Part shown: positions 18,028 through 26,178 of the stretch, one piece after another
Layout of the letters: each line of letters starts with the position of its first letter
How positions within the stretch are numbered: position 1 is the stretch's first letter
Source of the DNA: Anaerolineales bacterium
Lineage (GTDB): Bacteria > Chloroflexota > Anaerolineae > Anaerolineales > Villigracilaceae
DNA: 64,000 nucleotides
Assembly (NCBI GenBank): GCA_016928525.1
Contig: JAFGKO010000386.1
Location: 20,075-84,074 of the forward strand
Direction: 5' to 3'
The notes under the pieces: model-generated
What the model was told of the DNA's origin: nothing
Seen by the model: the letters and a program-made list of their open reading frames with translations, nothing else
Database searches by the model: none
Made by a program: the position numbers and the translations under genes

Positions 18028-18103
18028 ATGTCACTGCGAGGAACGAAGCAGTCTCCTGTTGCAAGGGGATTGCTTCGCTCCCTGCGGTCGTTCGCAATGA
18101 CAT
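18028..18103. repeat. GTCATTGCGAGG-type dispersed repeat (copy 1), between hypF and hypC
   Basis: Starts ATGTCACTGCGAGGAACGAA and ends CGTTCGCAATGACAT, so the ends are inverted copies. Related copies lie at 21221-21312 and 63478-63565. The element fills nearly the whole intergenic gap inside an operon. Confidence 0.85.
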
Positions 18104-18111
18104 AGTTGTTA

Positions 18112-20517
18112 TTAAGCGTTCATCTTTGCCGCCGCAATGGCTGCCTGCCCAAGCGACAAACCGCCATCGTTCGTAGGCACTTGATGATGTATGTATACAA
18201 CAAAACCGTTCACTTGCAAAAGTGACAAAGTTCGTCGCAATAGGGTGATATTCTGCCAGACTCCACCAGATAGAGCGACATGTTCCAAGTCTCTGGCTAT
18301 ACGCAAACTTTGACAAATTTCGAGCGCCAACTGCGACAGACCATTGTGGAATTTAGCTGATATGGTCGGGATAGGGATACCTGCCAACACGTCCGCAATC
18401 AAAGCCTCCACGGCGCTTCGAACTACAATTTGTGTCTGCTCCCGTTTAAACAGATAACACCCATCTTCATCGGGATCCGCCAAGGCTTCGAACTCGATGG
18501 CCGCTTGCGCTTCATAATTGACTGACTGGCGCACGCCCGCCAGCGCCGCCGCCACATCGAACAGGCGTCCCATACTGGAGGTCTTTGGGGTATTGATTTT
18601 CTTCTCCAATTGTGTTTTGAGCAGGGTACGATCCTCAGCACAGAATTCAGCCACAGGAGCAAGACGGTCATCCCACTCCATCCCCAGCGACCAGAGCATA
18701 GCCAATGCGGTACGAGCAGGTTTTTTGATGGCCGCGTCCCCGCCGGGCAGCGGAAAATACTCCAGATGGTATGCGCGCTCATAAGATTTGTAATCAGCCA
18801 CCAGCACTTCCCCGCCCCAGATGGCGCCGTCCTCGCCGTAGCCAGTGCCATCGAAAGCCAGGCCAATGACAGGCTGCAAGCCGTCCAATCCGTGCTCGGC
18901 CATACACGCGGCGATGTGGGCATGGTGGTGTTGAATGTTGAAGGTTGGCAGGTTTTCACGTTGAGCACGTCTCATTGCATAGCGAGTTGACAAATAGTTG
19001 GGGTGCATATCACACGCAATTGCTTCAGGCTTAACTCGGAATAATTTCTCAAAATGCTCAATCCCCTGCTCAAAAGATTGCAAGGTTTCGTAGTTTTCCA
19101 TGTCACCGATGTGGTGACTTAAAAAAGCGTAGTTCTTATTAGTAAGGCAAAAGGTATTTTTGAGTTCAGGGCCAACAGCAAGCAATGGAGGCACATCCCA
19201 GGGAAGTTTGACGGGGAAGGGAGAATAGCCGCGGCTACGCCGTAGTGGATAAGTAATCAGTGACCAGCGGTCAGTATCCAGTTTTTCATTCGCGACTACC
19301 CGAACTACTGAGTCATCACACCGAATATAAATATCCCGGTCGTGCATCAGGAAGGCATCAGCCAGGGGGACAAGTCGTGTGCGGGCTTCATCGTTGTCGG
19401 TGGCGATGGGTTCCTCGGAAAGATTCCCACTGGTCATTACCAGGACAGTGGACGGTGGACGGTGGATGGTTTCATGAGTATCGTCCACGGTCAACGGTCC
19501 ACGGTCGAGAACAAGATAATGTAACGGCGTGTAAGGCAACATTACGCCCAGCGTATCCTGTCCAGGAGCACATTCTTTAGCAATAGGCGATTCGGGTTTT
19601 CGTTGTAGCAATACGATGGGTCGCGCACCTGAAAGAAGCAATTCGCGCTCAGTTCCATCTACGAAGCAATGCTGCTCAATTGTTTCCATATCAGGCATCA
19701 TCAGCGCAAAGGGTTTGTCCACGCGTAGTTTACGGCGGCGGAGTTCGCTCACGGCTGCGGGATTGGTGGCATCGCAAGCGAGGTGGAAGCCACCGAGGCC
19801 TTTGATTGCCAAGATTTTGCCATCTGCCAGCATGTTGCGGGTTTCTAGAATGGCAGGATCGCCCACCAGAGATGACGATGGACGGTGGACGGTGGACGAT
19901 GATGCATCGTTTACAGTCTGCGGTCTATCGTCTGCAGTCTGCTCCAACCAGACCTGCGGCCCACAAACAGGACAGGCAACCGGCTGGGCATGGAAGCGCC
20001 GGTCCAGCGGATCGGTGTATTCTTTCTCGCAATCGGGACACATGGCAAAGGGCGCCATGTTCGTTTTGGGACGATCGTAGGGGATGTCTTTAATGATGGT
20101 GAAACGCGGTCCGCAGTTGGTGCAGTTGATGAAGGGATAGCGATAACGGCGGTCGGACGGGTTGAAGAGTTCGCGCAGGCAGTCAGGGCAGATGCTGACA
20201 TCGGGCGAGATAGGCTGAAAGGCGCCTTCCACGGCTTCAGAGTGGAGGATGTCAAAGGTGTGGAAGCCGTTTGGAGCCTGGAAAGAAGCGGTCAACTCGT
20301 CTATTCGGGAGAGCAGCGGCGCTTCGTCCCGCAATGACTGGACGAAGGCGTCCAACACATCCTGCTCACCATCCACTTCGATGTCCACCCCCGCAGACGT
20401 ATTTCGCACCCAACCATTCAATGCAAAGCGTTTAGCCAGACCGTAAACAAACGGGCGGAAGCCAACCCCCTGTACAATACCGGTGATGTGGATGCGAGCA
20501 CCGCGCAACTCACCCAT
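18112..20517 (-). CDS. hypF: Carbamoyltransferase HypF with two in-frame repeat insertions
   Basis: Activates carbamoyl phosphate and transfers the carbamoyl group to HypE, on the way to the cyanide ligands of [NiFe]-hydrogenase. 801 residues, longer than the usual 740-770. Domains in order: acylphosphatase-like (ITGIVQGVGFRPFVYGL, residues 11-27), two zinc fingers (CPDC, CTNC, CPDC, CPVC, residues 110-185), a YrdC-like domain and a Kae1-like domain with HHHAHIAACMAEHG. Two stretches do not belong to the family: about residues 193-219 and 340-356. They are encoded by copies of a GGTCCACGGTCCACCGTC-type repeat. The frame is intact through both. It lies in the operon between hypB and hypC. Confidence 0.97.
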   Translation of the reverse strand: MGELRGARIHITGIVQGVGFRPFVYGLAKRFALNGWVRNTSAGVDIEVDGEQDVLDAFVQSLRDEAPLLSRIDELTASFQAPNGFHTFDILHSEAVEGAFQPISPDVSICPDCLRELFNPSDRRYRYPFINCTNCGPRFTIIKDIPYDRPKTNMAPFAMCPDCEKEYTDPLDRRFHAQPVACPVCGPQVWLEQTADDRPQTVNDASSSTVHRPSSSLVGDPAILETRNMLADGKILAIKGLGGFHLACDATNPAAVSELRRRKLRVDKPFALMMPDMETIEQHCFVDGTERELLLSGARPIVLLQRKPESPIAKECAPGQDTLGVMLPYTPLHYLVLDRGPLTVDDTHETIHRPPSTVLVMTSGNLSEEPIATDNDEARTRLVPLADAFLMHDRDIYIRCDDSVVRVVANEKLDTDRWSLITYPLRRSRGYSPFPVKLPWDVPPLLAVGPELKNTFCLTNKNYAFLSHHIGDMENYETLQSFEQGIEHFEKLFRVKPEAIACDMHPNYLSTRYAMRRAQRENLPTFNIQHHHAHIAACMAEHGLDGLQPVIGLAFDGTGYGEDGAIWGGEVLVADYKSYERAYHLEYFPLPGGDAAIKKPARTALAMLWSLGMEWDDRLAPVAEFCAEDRTLLKTQLEKKINTPKTSSMGRLFDVAAALAGVRQSVNYEAQAAIEFEALADPDEDGCYLFKREQTQIVVRSAVEALIADVLAGIPIPTISAKFHNGLSQLALEICQSLRIARDLEHVALSGGVWQNITLLRRTLSLLQVNGFVVYIHHQVPTNDGGLSLGQAAIAAAKMNA
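19450..19500. repeat. In-frame GTCCACGGTC-type repeat inside hypF (second insertion)
   Basis: On the plus strand: ACGGTGGACGGTGGATGG, then an opposed part TCGTCCACGGTCAACGGTCC. It adds about 17 residues (GPLTVDDTHETIHRPPS) between HYLVLD and TVLVMTSGN of the YrdC-like domain, a loop normally only a few residues long. Confidence 0.75.
19861..19941. repeat. In-frame GTCCACGGTC-type repeat inside hypF (first insertion)
   Basis: On the plus strand: GATGGACGGTGGACGGTGGA, later CTGCGGTCTATCGTCTGCAG. It encodes about 27 residues (QTADDRPQTV, then NDASSSTVHRPSSS) between the second zinc-finger region and the YrdC-like domain. The same unit appears intergenically at 62695-62755. Confidence 0.75.
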
Positions 20518-20525
20518 ATGGGCGT

Positions 20526-20541
20526 GCGGACTTAAGTCCGC
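20526..20541. repeat. 16-bp palindrome across the hypB stop
   Basis: GCGGACTTAAGTCCGC is perfectly self-complementary and overlaps the last codons of hypB. Short GGACTTAAGTCC-type palindromes occur as dispersed repeats; here it supplies the hypB C-terminus. Confidence 0.6.
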
Positions 20542-21188
20542 GCTCCGTTGAGCAACCAGTCGATCCAGGCATCCAGGCCTTCACCGGTGCGACAGGAAAG
20601 CGGGAATGTCACCAGCCCGGGATTGAGGGCCTCGACGCCCTTTCGGAAGTAATCCATTTTGAAGTCGATGTAGGGTAACAAGTCGATCTTGTTAATGACC
20701 AGGGCGTCCACGCCGCGATACATGCCAGGATACTTGTAAGGTTTGTCGTCGCCCTCCGGGATGGAAGCCACCAGCACAGACTTGTGTGTGCCTAGGGTAA
20801 AACTGGCCGGGCAGACCAGATTGCCGACGTTTTCGACCAGCAGCATATCGACGCTGGAGAGGTCGATCTGGCCCAGCGCCTGGTGCAGCATGACGGCGTC
20901 GAGGTGGCATTCGCCACCGGTGTTAATTTGCACAGCCACAGCTGCGCCCGCCGCGGCGGCGCGGTCGGCATCAATGGAGGTAGCGATGTCGCCATCCACA
21001 ACGGCCACACGCAATTTTTCAGCCAGGCGCGGCAGGGTTTGCTCAATCAGGGAGGTCTTGCCTGCGCCGGGGGAGGCCATCAGGTTGACGGAAAATACCC
21101 CGGCGGCATCAAGCTTAGATTTATTTTCTTCGGCCAACTTGTCATTGGCGGAGAGGATGCGTTCGACGACAGGGATTCTTTCAGGCAT
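20532..21188 (-). CDS. hypB: Hydrogenase nickel incorporation GTPase HypB
   Basis: A GTPase that with HypA delivers nickel to the hydrogenase large subunit. 218 residues. G1 motif ASPGAGKTSL (residues 38-47), G3 region around ENVGNLVCPASF, nickel/zinc-binding GECHLDA and NKIDLLPY for guanine recognition. The N-terminus lacks the Cys-rich or His-rich nickel-storage stretch found in some HypB proteins, so it is the short type. The gap to hypA holds a dispersed repeat, and the end of the gene overlaps a palindrome. Confidence 0.97.
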   Translation of the reverse strand: MPERIPVVERILSANDKLAEENKSKLDAAGVFSVNLMASPGAGKTSLIEQTLPRLAEKLRVAVVDGDIATSIDADRAAAAGAAVAVQINTGGECHLDAVMLHQALGQIDLSSVDMLLVENVGNLVCPASFTLGTHKSVLVASIPEGDDKPYKYPGMYRGVDALVINKIDLLPYIDFKMDYFRKGVEALNPGLVTFPLSCRTGEGLDAWIDWLLNGART

Positions 21189-21220
21189 AGCACCTCTAAT
21201 TCTAACTTCAAATTACAGAT

Positions 21221-21312
21221 ATGTCATTGCGATCCTCGAAAGGGGCGTGGCAATCTCACATACACAGGTTATTTGAGATTGCTTCGGTCGCTGCGCTCCC
21301 TCGCAATGACAT
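21221..21312. repeat. GTCATTGCGAGG-type dispersed repeat (copy 2), between hypA and hypB
   Basis: Starts ATGTCATTGCGATCCTCGAA and ends CTCCCTCGCAATGACAT, with inverted ends. It contains inner pairs such as CAATCTCA/TGAGATTG. It fills the intergenic space of the operon. Confidence 0.85.
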
Positions 21313-21318
21313 CAAATC

Positions 21319-21663
21319 TTACTCCACATCAATCGCTTCGAGGGAGAACTCCTCGCCCGCGATGATCTTAACGCCGACAGCGCCACAGTTAGGACATTTA
21401 AACTCGGCAGTATCGTTGGGATGATATTTCTCAAAACAAGCCATACATTGGAACTCCGTCGGAACGATTCGAAAATGCAGCCTGGCGCCTTCGGCGATGG
21501 TGTCTTTGGCAATTATGTCCCAATAAAACTGAATGGACTCATCCACCAGCTTGGACAGTTCGCCCATGACGATGTGTAGATCCGTGATGCGTTTGGCTTC
21601 CGCTTTTTGGGCGTGTTTGAGGGCAATATCAAGGATAGATTGCGTAACGGGGAGTTCGTGCAT
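21319..21663 (-). CDS. hypA: Hydrogenase nickel metallochaperone HypA
   Basis: Inserts nickel into [NiFe]-hydrogenase (and in some bacteria urease) with HypB. 114 residues, normal. The nickel site is the N-terminal MHE (His2). The zinc ribbon has CMAC and CPNC. The ATG at 21663 has no ribosome binding site, but TATAAT lies six bases upstream, so the transcript may be leaderless. It is the first hyp gene in the leftward order hypA, hypB, hypF, hypC, hypD. Two regulator genes precede it on the same strand. Confidence 0.97.
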   Translation of the reverse strand: MHELPVTQSILDIALKHAQKAEAKRITDLHIVMGELSKLVDESIQFYWDIIAKDTIAEGARLHFRIVPTEFQCMACFEKYHPNDTAEFKCPNCGAVGVKIIAGEEFSLEAIDVE

Positions 21664-21669
21664 GGGGGG

Positions 21670-21675
21670 ATTATA
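21670..21675 (-). promoter_or_regulatory. -10 box of hypA, possibly leaderless
   Basis: TATAAT at 21675-21670 reading leftward, six bases before the ATG of hypA, with no purine-rich ribosome site in between (only TCCCCC). No convincing -35 box was found. Confidence 0.45.
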
Positions 21676-21686
21676 CCTGTTAAGAC

Positions 21687-21716
21687 GGTGTCCCCGCTGG
21701 AGAAAGCGGGGACACC
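21687..21716. repeat. 12-bp perfect hairpin between the ArsR-type gene and hypA
   Basis: Arms GGTGTCCCCGCT and AGCGGGGACACC with a six-base loop. No T-run follows on the minus strand, so it is a palindromic repeat or an attenuating hairpin rather than a clear terminator. Confidence 0.65.
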
Positions 21717-21747
21717 TAACCCAAATAAGGAGCCTGCAACCAGGCTT

Positions 21748-22065
21748 TTACAAATCGCCCAAGACAATGCTTTGCTTTTGCACCTGCTCGATCAAAACCA
21801 TCCGTACTAAATCACATACTTCACCAATTTTTTCATTCGTGATTTGGTAAATCATTTCATTTCCGCGCCGGGCTCCAATCACAACTCCGACTGAACGAAG
21901 CACAGACAGATGGCGAGATACGACTGACTGAGGACAGTCCAGTCCATGCATAATCTCGCTGACCGTCATAGGACGCTCACGCAAATTGTGCAAGATTTGC
22001 AAACGCGTGGCATTGCCCATTGCCTTGCAAAACTCCGCTTGAATTTTAAAGATCGAGTCCTCCAT
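21748..22065 (-). CDS. ArsR-family transcriptional regulator
   Basis: A 105-residue winged-helix regulator. The recognition region is VSEIMHGLDCPQSVVSRHLSVLRSVGVVIGARRG (about residues 39-72), typical of ArsR proteins. A single Cys in the recognition helix region is visible, but there is no clear CxC metal site. The start MEDSIFKIQ at 22065 is chosen; the frame is open further upstream but overlaps the XRE gene. It follows the XRE-cupin regulator by 7 bases and lies upstream of hypA, so it may respond to a redox or metal signal and act on the hyp genes (inference). Confidence 0.88.
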   Translation of the reverse strand: MEDSIFKIQAEFCKAMGNATRLQILHNLRERPMTVSEIMHGLDCPQSVVSRHLSVLRSVGVVIGARRGNEMIYQITNEKIGEVCDLVRMVLIEQVQKQSIVLGDL

Positions 22066-22072
22066 AATATTT

Positions 22073-22723
22073 TTATCCCTGGTTCCTCTGGCGCGAAAAA
22101 TGACGTTCCATGGGTTGGTCTCGCACATCCGAGGGGCAAAGCACCAGCAGCACGCGTGATTGATTTTCATCGGCATTCTTCCAGCGATGCGGCAAATAGG
22201 CTTCGAAGAACAGGCTGTCGCCCGGCTCCAGGATATATGCCTCGGTGTCAATGATGTAGGCGACGCGCCCAGCCAGGCAATAGACAAACTCCCGACCGGT
22301 ATGCACAATGGGATTCACCCCGCTATCGGCCTTCGCTTCGAGCGTGACGATGAGCGGCTCGGCCCCAAAACGCGACATTCCGGCCCCCAGGTCTTCCATC
22401 ATCCCATGCGCAAAGACAGCCTGTGGACGCTCTCTATTTTTCTGGTGTACGACGGTTTTGCCCTCCCGCGCAGTTTCGAAAAATTCGGTAACCGGCACCC
22501 CTAAACCTTGCGCCAACTGTTGCAAGGTGCTGACGCTGGGCGATGTCTTCCCATTCTCGATCAGGCTGAGCGTGTTGACATTCAAGCCGCTCATCTCGGC
22601 CAGCGCGCGGATGGACAGTCCTGCGCCCGCCCGCAGCATACGCAAACGCGCGCCGACGTTATTGGCTTCATCGGCTTGCGGGCTTTTCGTGGTGAATGCT
22701 TCAGAGCGAAGTTGTTCGGGCAT
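22073..22723 (-). CDS. XRE-family regulator with cupin sensor domain
   Basis: A 216-residue two-domain repressor-type protein. The N-terminal helix-turn-helix (LRAGAGLSIRALAEMSGLNVNTLSLIENGKTSPSVSTL, about residues 30-65 from this start) is followed by a small cupin beta-barrel (PIVHTGREFVYCLAGRVAYIIDTEAYILEPGDSLFF, then LPHRWKNA) that usually binds a small ligand. The start MPEQLRSE at 22723 is chosen; a TTG eight codons earlier is less likely. Its promoter is at 22753-22780 with inverted repeats suited to self-regulation. Confidence 0.9.
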   Translation of the reverse strand: MPEQLRSEAFTTKSPQADEANNVGARLRMLRAGAGLSIRALAEMSGLNVNTLSLIENGKTSPSVSTLQQLAQGLGVPVTEFFETAREGKTVVHQKNRERPQAVFAHGMMEDLGAGMSRFGAEPLIVTLEAKADSGVNPIVHTGREFVYCLAGRVAYIIDTEAYILEPGDSLFFEAYLPHRWKNADENQSRVLLVLCPSDVRDQPMERHFSRQRNQG

Positions 22724-22736
22724 ACAAATCTCTGTA

Positions 22737-22784
22737 CCGAAAATCAACCAATATTATAGTTGATTTTTCGAATATTGCAATATT
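22737..22784 (-). promoter_or_regulatory. Promoter with two inverted repeats for the XRE-ArsR pair
   Basis: TTGCAA (22780-22775), a 16-base spacer and TATAAT (22758-22753), read leftward. An inverted repeat CGAAAATCAAC / GTTGATTTTTCG (22737-22770) brackets the -10 box, and AATATTGCAATATT (a 14-bp perfect palindrome at 22771-22784) covers the -35. Such layout suggests an operator for the XRE-cupin protein. Confidence 0.7.
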
Positions 22785-22854
22785 TTGCTTCAATGAATTG
22801 GTTATAAATACTACCAAACCCACTCTGTTTTTATGAACGATCTAGTATATTATT

Positions 22855-23349
22855 TCAGCCTCCTCTTCGCAACCAGGCTACCAATTGCGTAATCCCCAAG
22901 GTAGCAATCAGGGTCAACAAGACCACCCATTCGAAGGTGAATTCCAGACGTACTAGCATGGGGATGCTCGCCAGGGCCACTCCTATCAATGCAACGATCG
23001 TCACACGGGCCAGGTGACGCCGCTCGAGGTCGCGCAGGTCATCGGTCCGGGCCGCGAAGCGCAAACGGCGCATGAACTCGGTCAAGTCCCAGGCCAGCAA
23101 TCCACCCAACGCGCCGGAGATCATCCAGCCGGGTGAAAGTTCGATCCACAGACCGAATCCGGCCAATGCCACTGAGAGCAGGAGAGCGATAGCTGAGAAC
23201 CACGTCCAGCGCTTATAGCCTGCAAACAACCAGAGCGCGGCGAAGACCATCACGTAGCGGGCAAGCATGCCGAAACCCGCGGCATTGTAAGCATAGGCCA
23301 ATGAGCCGGTGCTCATCAAGACGCTGAACACAAACGCAAACAGGGTCAT
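22855..23349 (-). CDS. Small integral membrane protein, unknown
   Basis: A 164-residue membrane protein of unknown function. Hydrophobic segments can be read at about residues 1-18, 25-40, 50-66, 70-85, 113-128 and 140-155, with a basic soluble stretch (FMRRLRFAARTDDLRDLERRHLARV) in the middle. It overlaps the DUF58 gene upstream by 4 bases (ATGA), so it belongs to the leftward DUF58/MoxR cassette. No recognised family; it may be an accessory to the exopolysaccharide or stress functions that such cassettes are thought to serve. Confidence 0.75.
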   Translation of the reverse strand: MTLFAFVFSVLMSTGSLAYAYNAAGFGMLARYVMVFAALWLFAGYKRWTWFSAIALLLSVALAGFGLWIELSPGWMISGALGGLLAWDLTEFMRRLRFAARTDDLRDLERRHLARVTIVALIGVALASIPMLVRLEFTFEWVVLLTLIATLGITQLVAWLRRGG

Positions 23350-24632
23350 AACTGTCCCCCAATGGCGCGCAGCAAGGCGGGCGGACGCCCAAGCTGGCGT
23401 TTCACAACCTGGTCGAACGGCTGGGAGACATTCCAGTCCAGCACCTGGATACCAGCGCGCTGAAGTTTGTGGATGAGTAAATTCCGTTCCATTCGGAGCA
23501 GACGAGCCGCCTGGTCGACCGATTCGCTCTTCGGCAAATAGCTCAACTCGAAGGCGACTGGGTCTGGGCTGATGACCATCACCTGGTAGCCGCGCGCGCG
23601 CAATTGCACCAGGACCTTGACATCCTCTGCGTCCAATGGGCTGACCAATATGATCTGTGAGTGCGTTGGAAAAAGCCGGGCCGGGATATATTCCAACTCA
23701 GAAAAGACCGTACTGCTGCCAACTTGGGCATGCGTCAAAGCCTGCAAAATACGCTCGCGCTGGAACTTCCCATATCCCGGAAACGTCCATTGCAAAAAAC
23801 GGCCGTAATTGAGCAGTCCCACACGGTTGCCCTGCGAAAGCAGCACATCGGCCAGCGCCGCAGCCGCCAGGACCGAATATTCGAACAGAGAGTGACCCTT
23901 ATCGAAAATATTGGTCTTCAAGCGGCCATCCAGAATAATACCGACATCTGCCACGCGTTCCTGCTCGAACTCATTGGAGAACATACTAAAGGCATGCCGC
24001 GCACTGGCACGCCAGTTGATCCAACGCGGAGAGTCGCCGGCCTGGTACTCCCGCAACCCAAAGAACTCCACGCCGTGTCCGCCTACACGCGCCGGGATGT
24101 TACCCGAATACACGCGGGTCTTGCGCGTACGGATGGTAATCTGCTTCAAACGCAACACTGAGGGCAGGATGAAAAGCTGCCCAGGCGTTGGGATCGTCTC
24201 CTCGCGCTTGATCAGACCGAAATGGTCGCGCGCTTCGACGCGCAGCCCGGGAAACGGATAGTATCCGCGTGGGCCACTGGCCGTGTATGCCAGAGTAATG
24301 GTCTGGCCTTTTGCCAGGTGCACTAGATGTCGCGCTGAACCCTCCAGGATTTTCAAGCGAGATGACAATTTATCCGTGATGAGAACATCTTCAAGGGTTG
24401 CGCCGGCATTGGTTATCCGCAAAGTAACCCGGACAGGCATATCCGCCCCGGTACGCTCCAGGCTCAATTTGCGCTCTACGCTCAGGTTGATTTCCTGAGG
24501 AGCGCGCAACAAGCCGCTCAATAAGTAGATCACCAGCGGAATGGACAAAGTAAGGATGTCCCCATGTAAAGTAAGCAATCCAAACACAATCAATCCATAG
24601 GCGAGCAGACTGAGCAACAAGGAGCGAAACAT
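23346..24632 (-). CDS. DUF58 domain-containing membrane-anchored protein
   Basis: A 428-residue protein with two N-terminal hydrophobic helices (residues 1-40), an extended beta region and the DUF58 signature VGGHGVEFFGLREYQAGDSPRWINWRASARHAFSMFSNEFEQERVADVGIILD (near 180-235), including the GDSPRWINW core. The C-terminal half looks like a von Willebrand A fold. DUF58 proteins nearly always pair with MoxR ATPases, as here (3 bases after its stop). They are thought to act in protein complex assembly or metal insertion. Confidence 0.9.
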   Translation of the reverse strand: MFRSLLLSLLAYGLIVFGLLTLHGDILTLSIPLVIYLLSGLLRAPQEINLSVERKLSLERTGADMPVRVTLRITNAGATLEDVLITDKLSSRLKILEGSARHLVHLAKGQTITLAYTASGPRGYYPFPGLRVEARDHFGLIKREETIPTPGQLFILPSVLRLKQITIRTRKTRVYSGNIPARVGGHGVEFFGLREYQAGDSPRWINWRASARHAFSMFSNEFEQERVADVGIILDGRLKTNIFDKGHSLFEYSVLAAAALADVLLSQGNRVGLLNYGRFLQWTFPGYGKFQRERILQALTHAQVGSSTVFSELEYIPARLFPTHSQIILVSPLDAEDVKVLVQLRARGYQVMVISPDPVAFELSYLPKSESVDQAARLLRMERNLLIHKLQRAGIQVLDWNVSQPFDQVVKRQLGRPPALLRAIGGQL

Positions 24633-24635
24633 CGA

Positions 24636-25589
24636 TCAGTCAATCACCGGAACGGGGACTTTCGCGAAGGCATCCTTGATCACATCGTCGCTGATCTTTT
24701 GTGCCATCCAGTATTCCGGTTGCAAAATCAGGCGATGGATCAGGACAGGCGTGGCAAAATGCTTGATGTCGTCAGGGGTAACATATTCCCGGCCTTCCAG
24801 AGCGGCATGCGCGCGGGCCATCTTCAAAAATGCCAGCGAACCGCGTGGGCTGGCGCCCACCGCCACACGGCGGTCTTGCCTGGTTTCATATACCAGTTTG
24901 GCAATATACTCTTCCAAATCGTTATGCACATGCACGCTCTCTACCAACTGGCGCATCTCCATCAACTGTTTGGCATCCGTCACCTTGCTCAAAACAGCCT
25001 CGTCCTGGCGGCGTTCGCGACGGCGGCGCAATATTTCCTTTTCTTCGTCCACATTCGGATAACCCACTGTCAGTTTCAGCATAAAGCGGTCCAGTTGCGC
25101 TTCCGGCAACGGAAATGTCCCCTCATATTCGATCGGATTCTGGGTTGCCAGCACCAGGAACGGTTCCGGCAAGGGCAAGGTCTCCCCTTCTAGCGTTACC
25201 TGTCCCTCCTGCATGGCTTCGAGCAAAGCGGATTGGGTCTTGGGCGAGGCGCGGTTGATCTCGTCAGCCAGGATGATATTGGCAAAGATCGGTCCTTTAC
25301 GTAGTTCGAACTTGTTCTGGTTGCGGTTGAAAACGTAGCCACCCGTAATGTCACCCGGGAGCAGGTCCGGGGTGAATTGGATGCGCCTGAAGTCCAGTCC
25401 CAGCGCAGTGGCAAAACTGCGCGCAATCAGGGTCTTTCCCAGCCCTGGGAAGTCCTCCAATAGCACATGCCCGCCTGACAGCATGGCAGCCATAATCATC
25501 TCCAGCAGGCTGCGTTTGCCCACAATCGCACGTTCAACCTCGGCCACTACTTGCTTGCTCAATTTCGATACATCTTGGGATTCAATCAC
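24636..25589 (-). CDS. MoxR-family AAA+ ATPase
   Basis: A chaperone-like AAA+ ATPase of the MoxR/RavA group. Walker A is [13 protein letters not shown], Walker [24 protein letters not shown], sensor 1 VLATQNP and sensor 2 [17 protein letters not shown] chose the GTG at 25589 ([10 protein letters not shown]) because GGAG lies at a proper distance; a TTG at 25613 would add eight residues. It overlaps the stop of the 25582 gene by a few bases. With the DUF58 protein it should form an ATP-dependent maturation system; the target is unknown. Confidence 0.92.
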   Translation of the reverse strand: MIESQDVSKLSKQVVAEVERAIVGKRSLLEMIMAAMLSGGHVLLEDFPGLGKTLIARSFATALGLDFRRIQFTPDLLPGDITGGYVFNRNQNKFELRKGPIFANIILADEINRASPKTQSALLEAMQEGQVTLEGETLPLPEPFLVLATQNPIEYEGTFPLPEAQLDRFMLKLTVGYPNVDEEKEILRRRRERRQDEAVLSKVTDAKQLMEMRQLVESVHVHNDLEEYIAKLVYETRQDRRVAVGASPRGSLAFLKMARAHAALEGREYVTPDDIKHFATPVLIHRLILQPEYWMAQKISDDVIKDAFAKVPVPVID

Positions 25590-26178
25590 GGTGGTTCTCC
25601 ATTTGGGATTCAAGATACGCGATCACCTGGTTCAAATCAAGGTCAAAGGGAGTTTCAAGCGGACGTGAAAAGCGCCTCTGGCGAGGGAAATCAGCGAACG
25701 TGCGCGTCAACCCGGACTCCAGATATGCTGCCACTTCATCGGGCGGATTCCAGTCTCGACCCTTCAGCGGGTTATTCGGCGCATCGGCCTGTCCATTGCG
25801 GAGGGACAGGATAGAGCGCGCCAGCCTACCCATCCGATTTGCGATCAGCCACTTGTAGTACACGCCTTCCTTGCCTGTTCGTGAGATTTGCCTTGCGGTT
25901 GCCTCCAAAGGTCCCAGTGAAGGGTTGGATTCTTCTTCAATAAGCTCCTTATCGCGGTCCTTGCCGTAGAGACTGCCAAAGGCCATCAAAGTGACGCCAA
26001 CCACCAACAAAACCCAATAAACTAATTGTGCAACTGACTGGTAAAGTATATTAACTCCCCACCACAAATATGAAACAGGCACAAACAATACTGAACGAAC
26101 GATGTCCTGTAGATAATATGCCATCGCAGCCGCTACCAGGAAAGACACCCCTAACAAAACCAACTGACGACGGTTCAT
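25582..26178 (-). CDS. Membrane protein of the MoxR cassette, unknown
   Basis: A 198-residue protein starting MNRRQLVLLGVSFLV (ATG at 26178, overlapping the DUF4129 gene stop as ATGA). Two or three hydrophobic segments (about residues 7-24, 30-46 and 52-68) are followed by a basic and acidic soluble tail, [28 protein letters not shown] longer open frame begins at 26217. No family recognised; the placement between a DUF4129 protein and MoxR suggests a membrane partner in the same complex. Confidence 0.75.
   Translation of the reverse strand: MNRRQLVLLGVSFLVAAAMAYYLQDIVRSVLFVPVSYLWWGVNILYQSVAQLVYWVLLVVGVTLMAFGSLYGKDRDKELIEEESNPSLGPLEATARQISRTGKEGVYYKWLIANRMGRLARSILSLRNGQADAPNNPLKGRDWNPPDEVAAYLESGLTRTFADFPRQRRFSRPLETPFDLDLNQVIAYLESQMENHRD

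Noticed and set aside
18112..20517. Several long rightward open frames opposite hypF
   Set aside because: They are shadows of a gene with complete HypF motifs and show no ribosome sites or family signatures.
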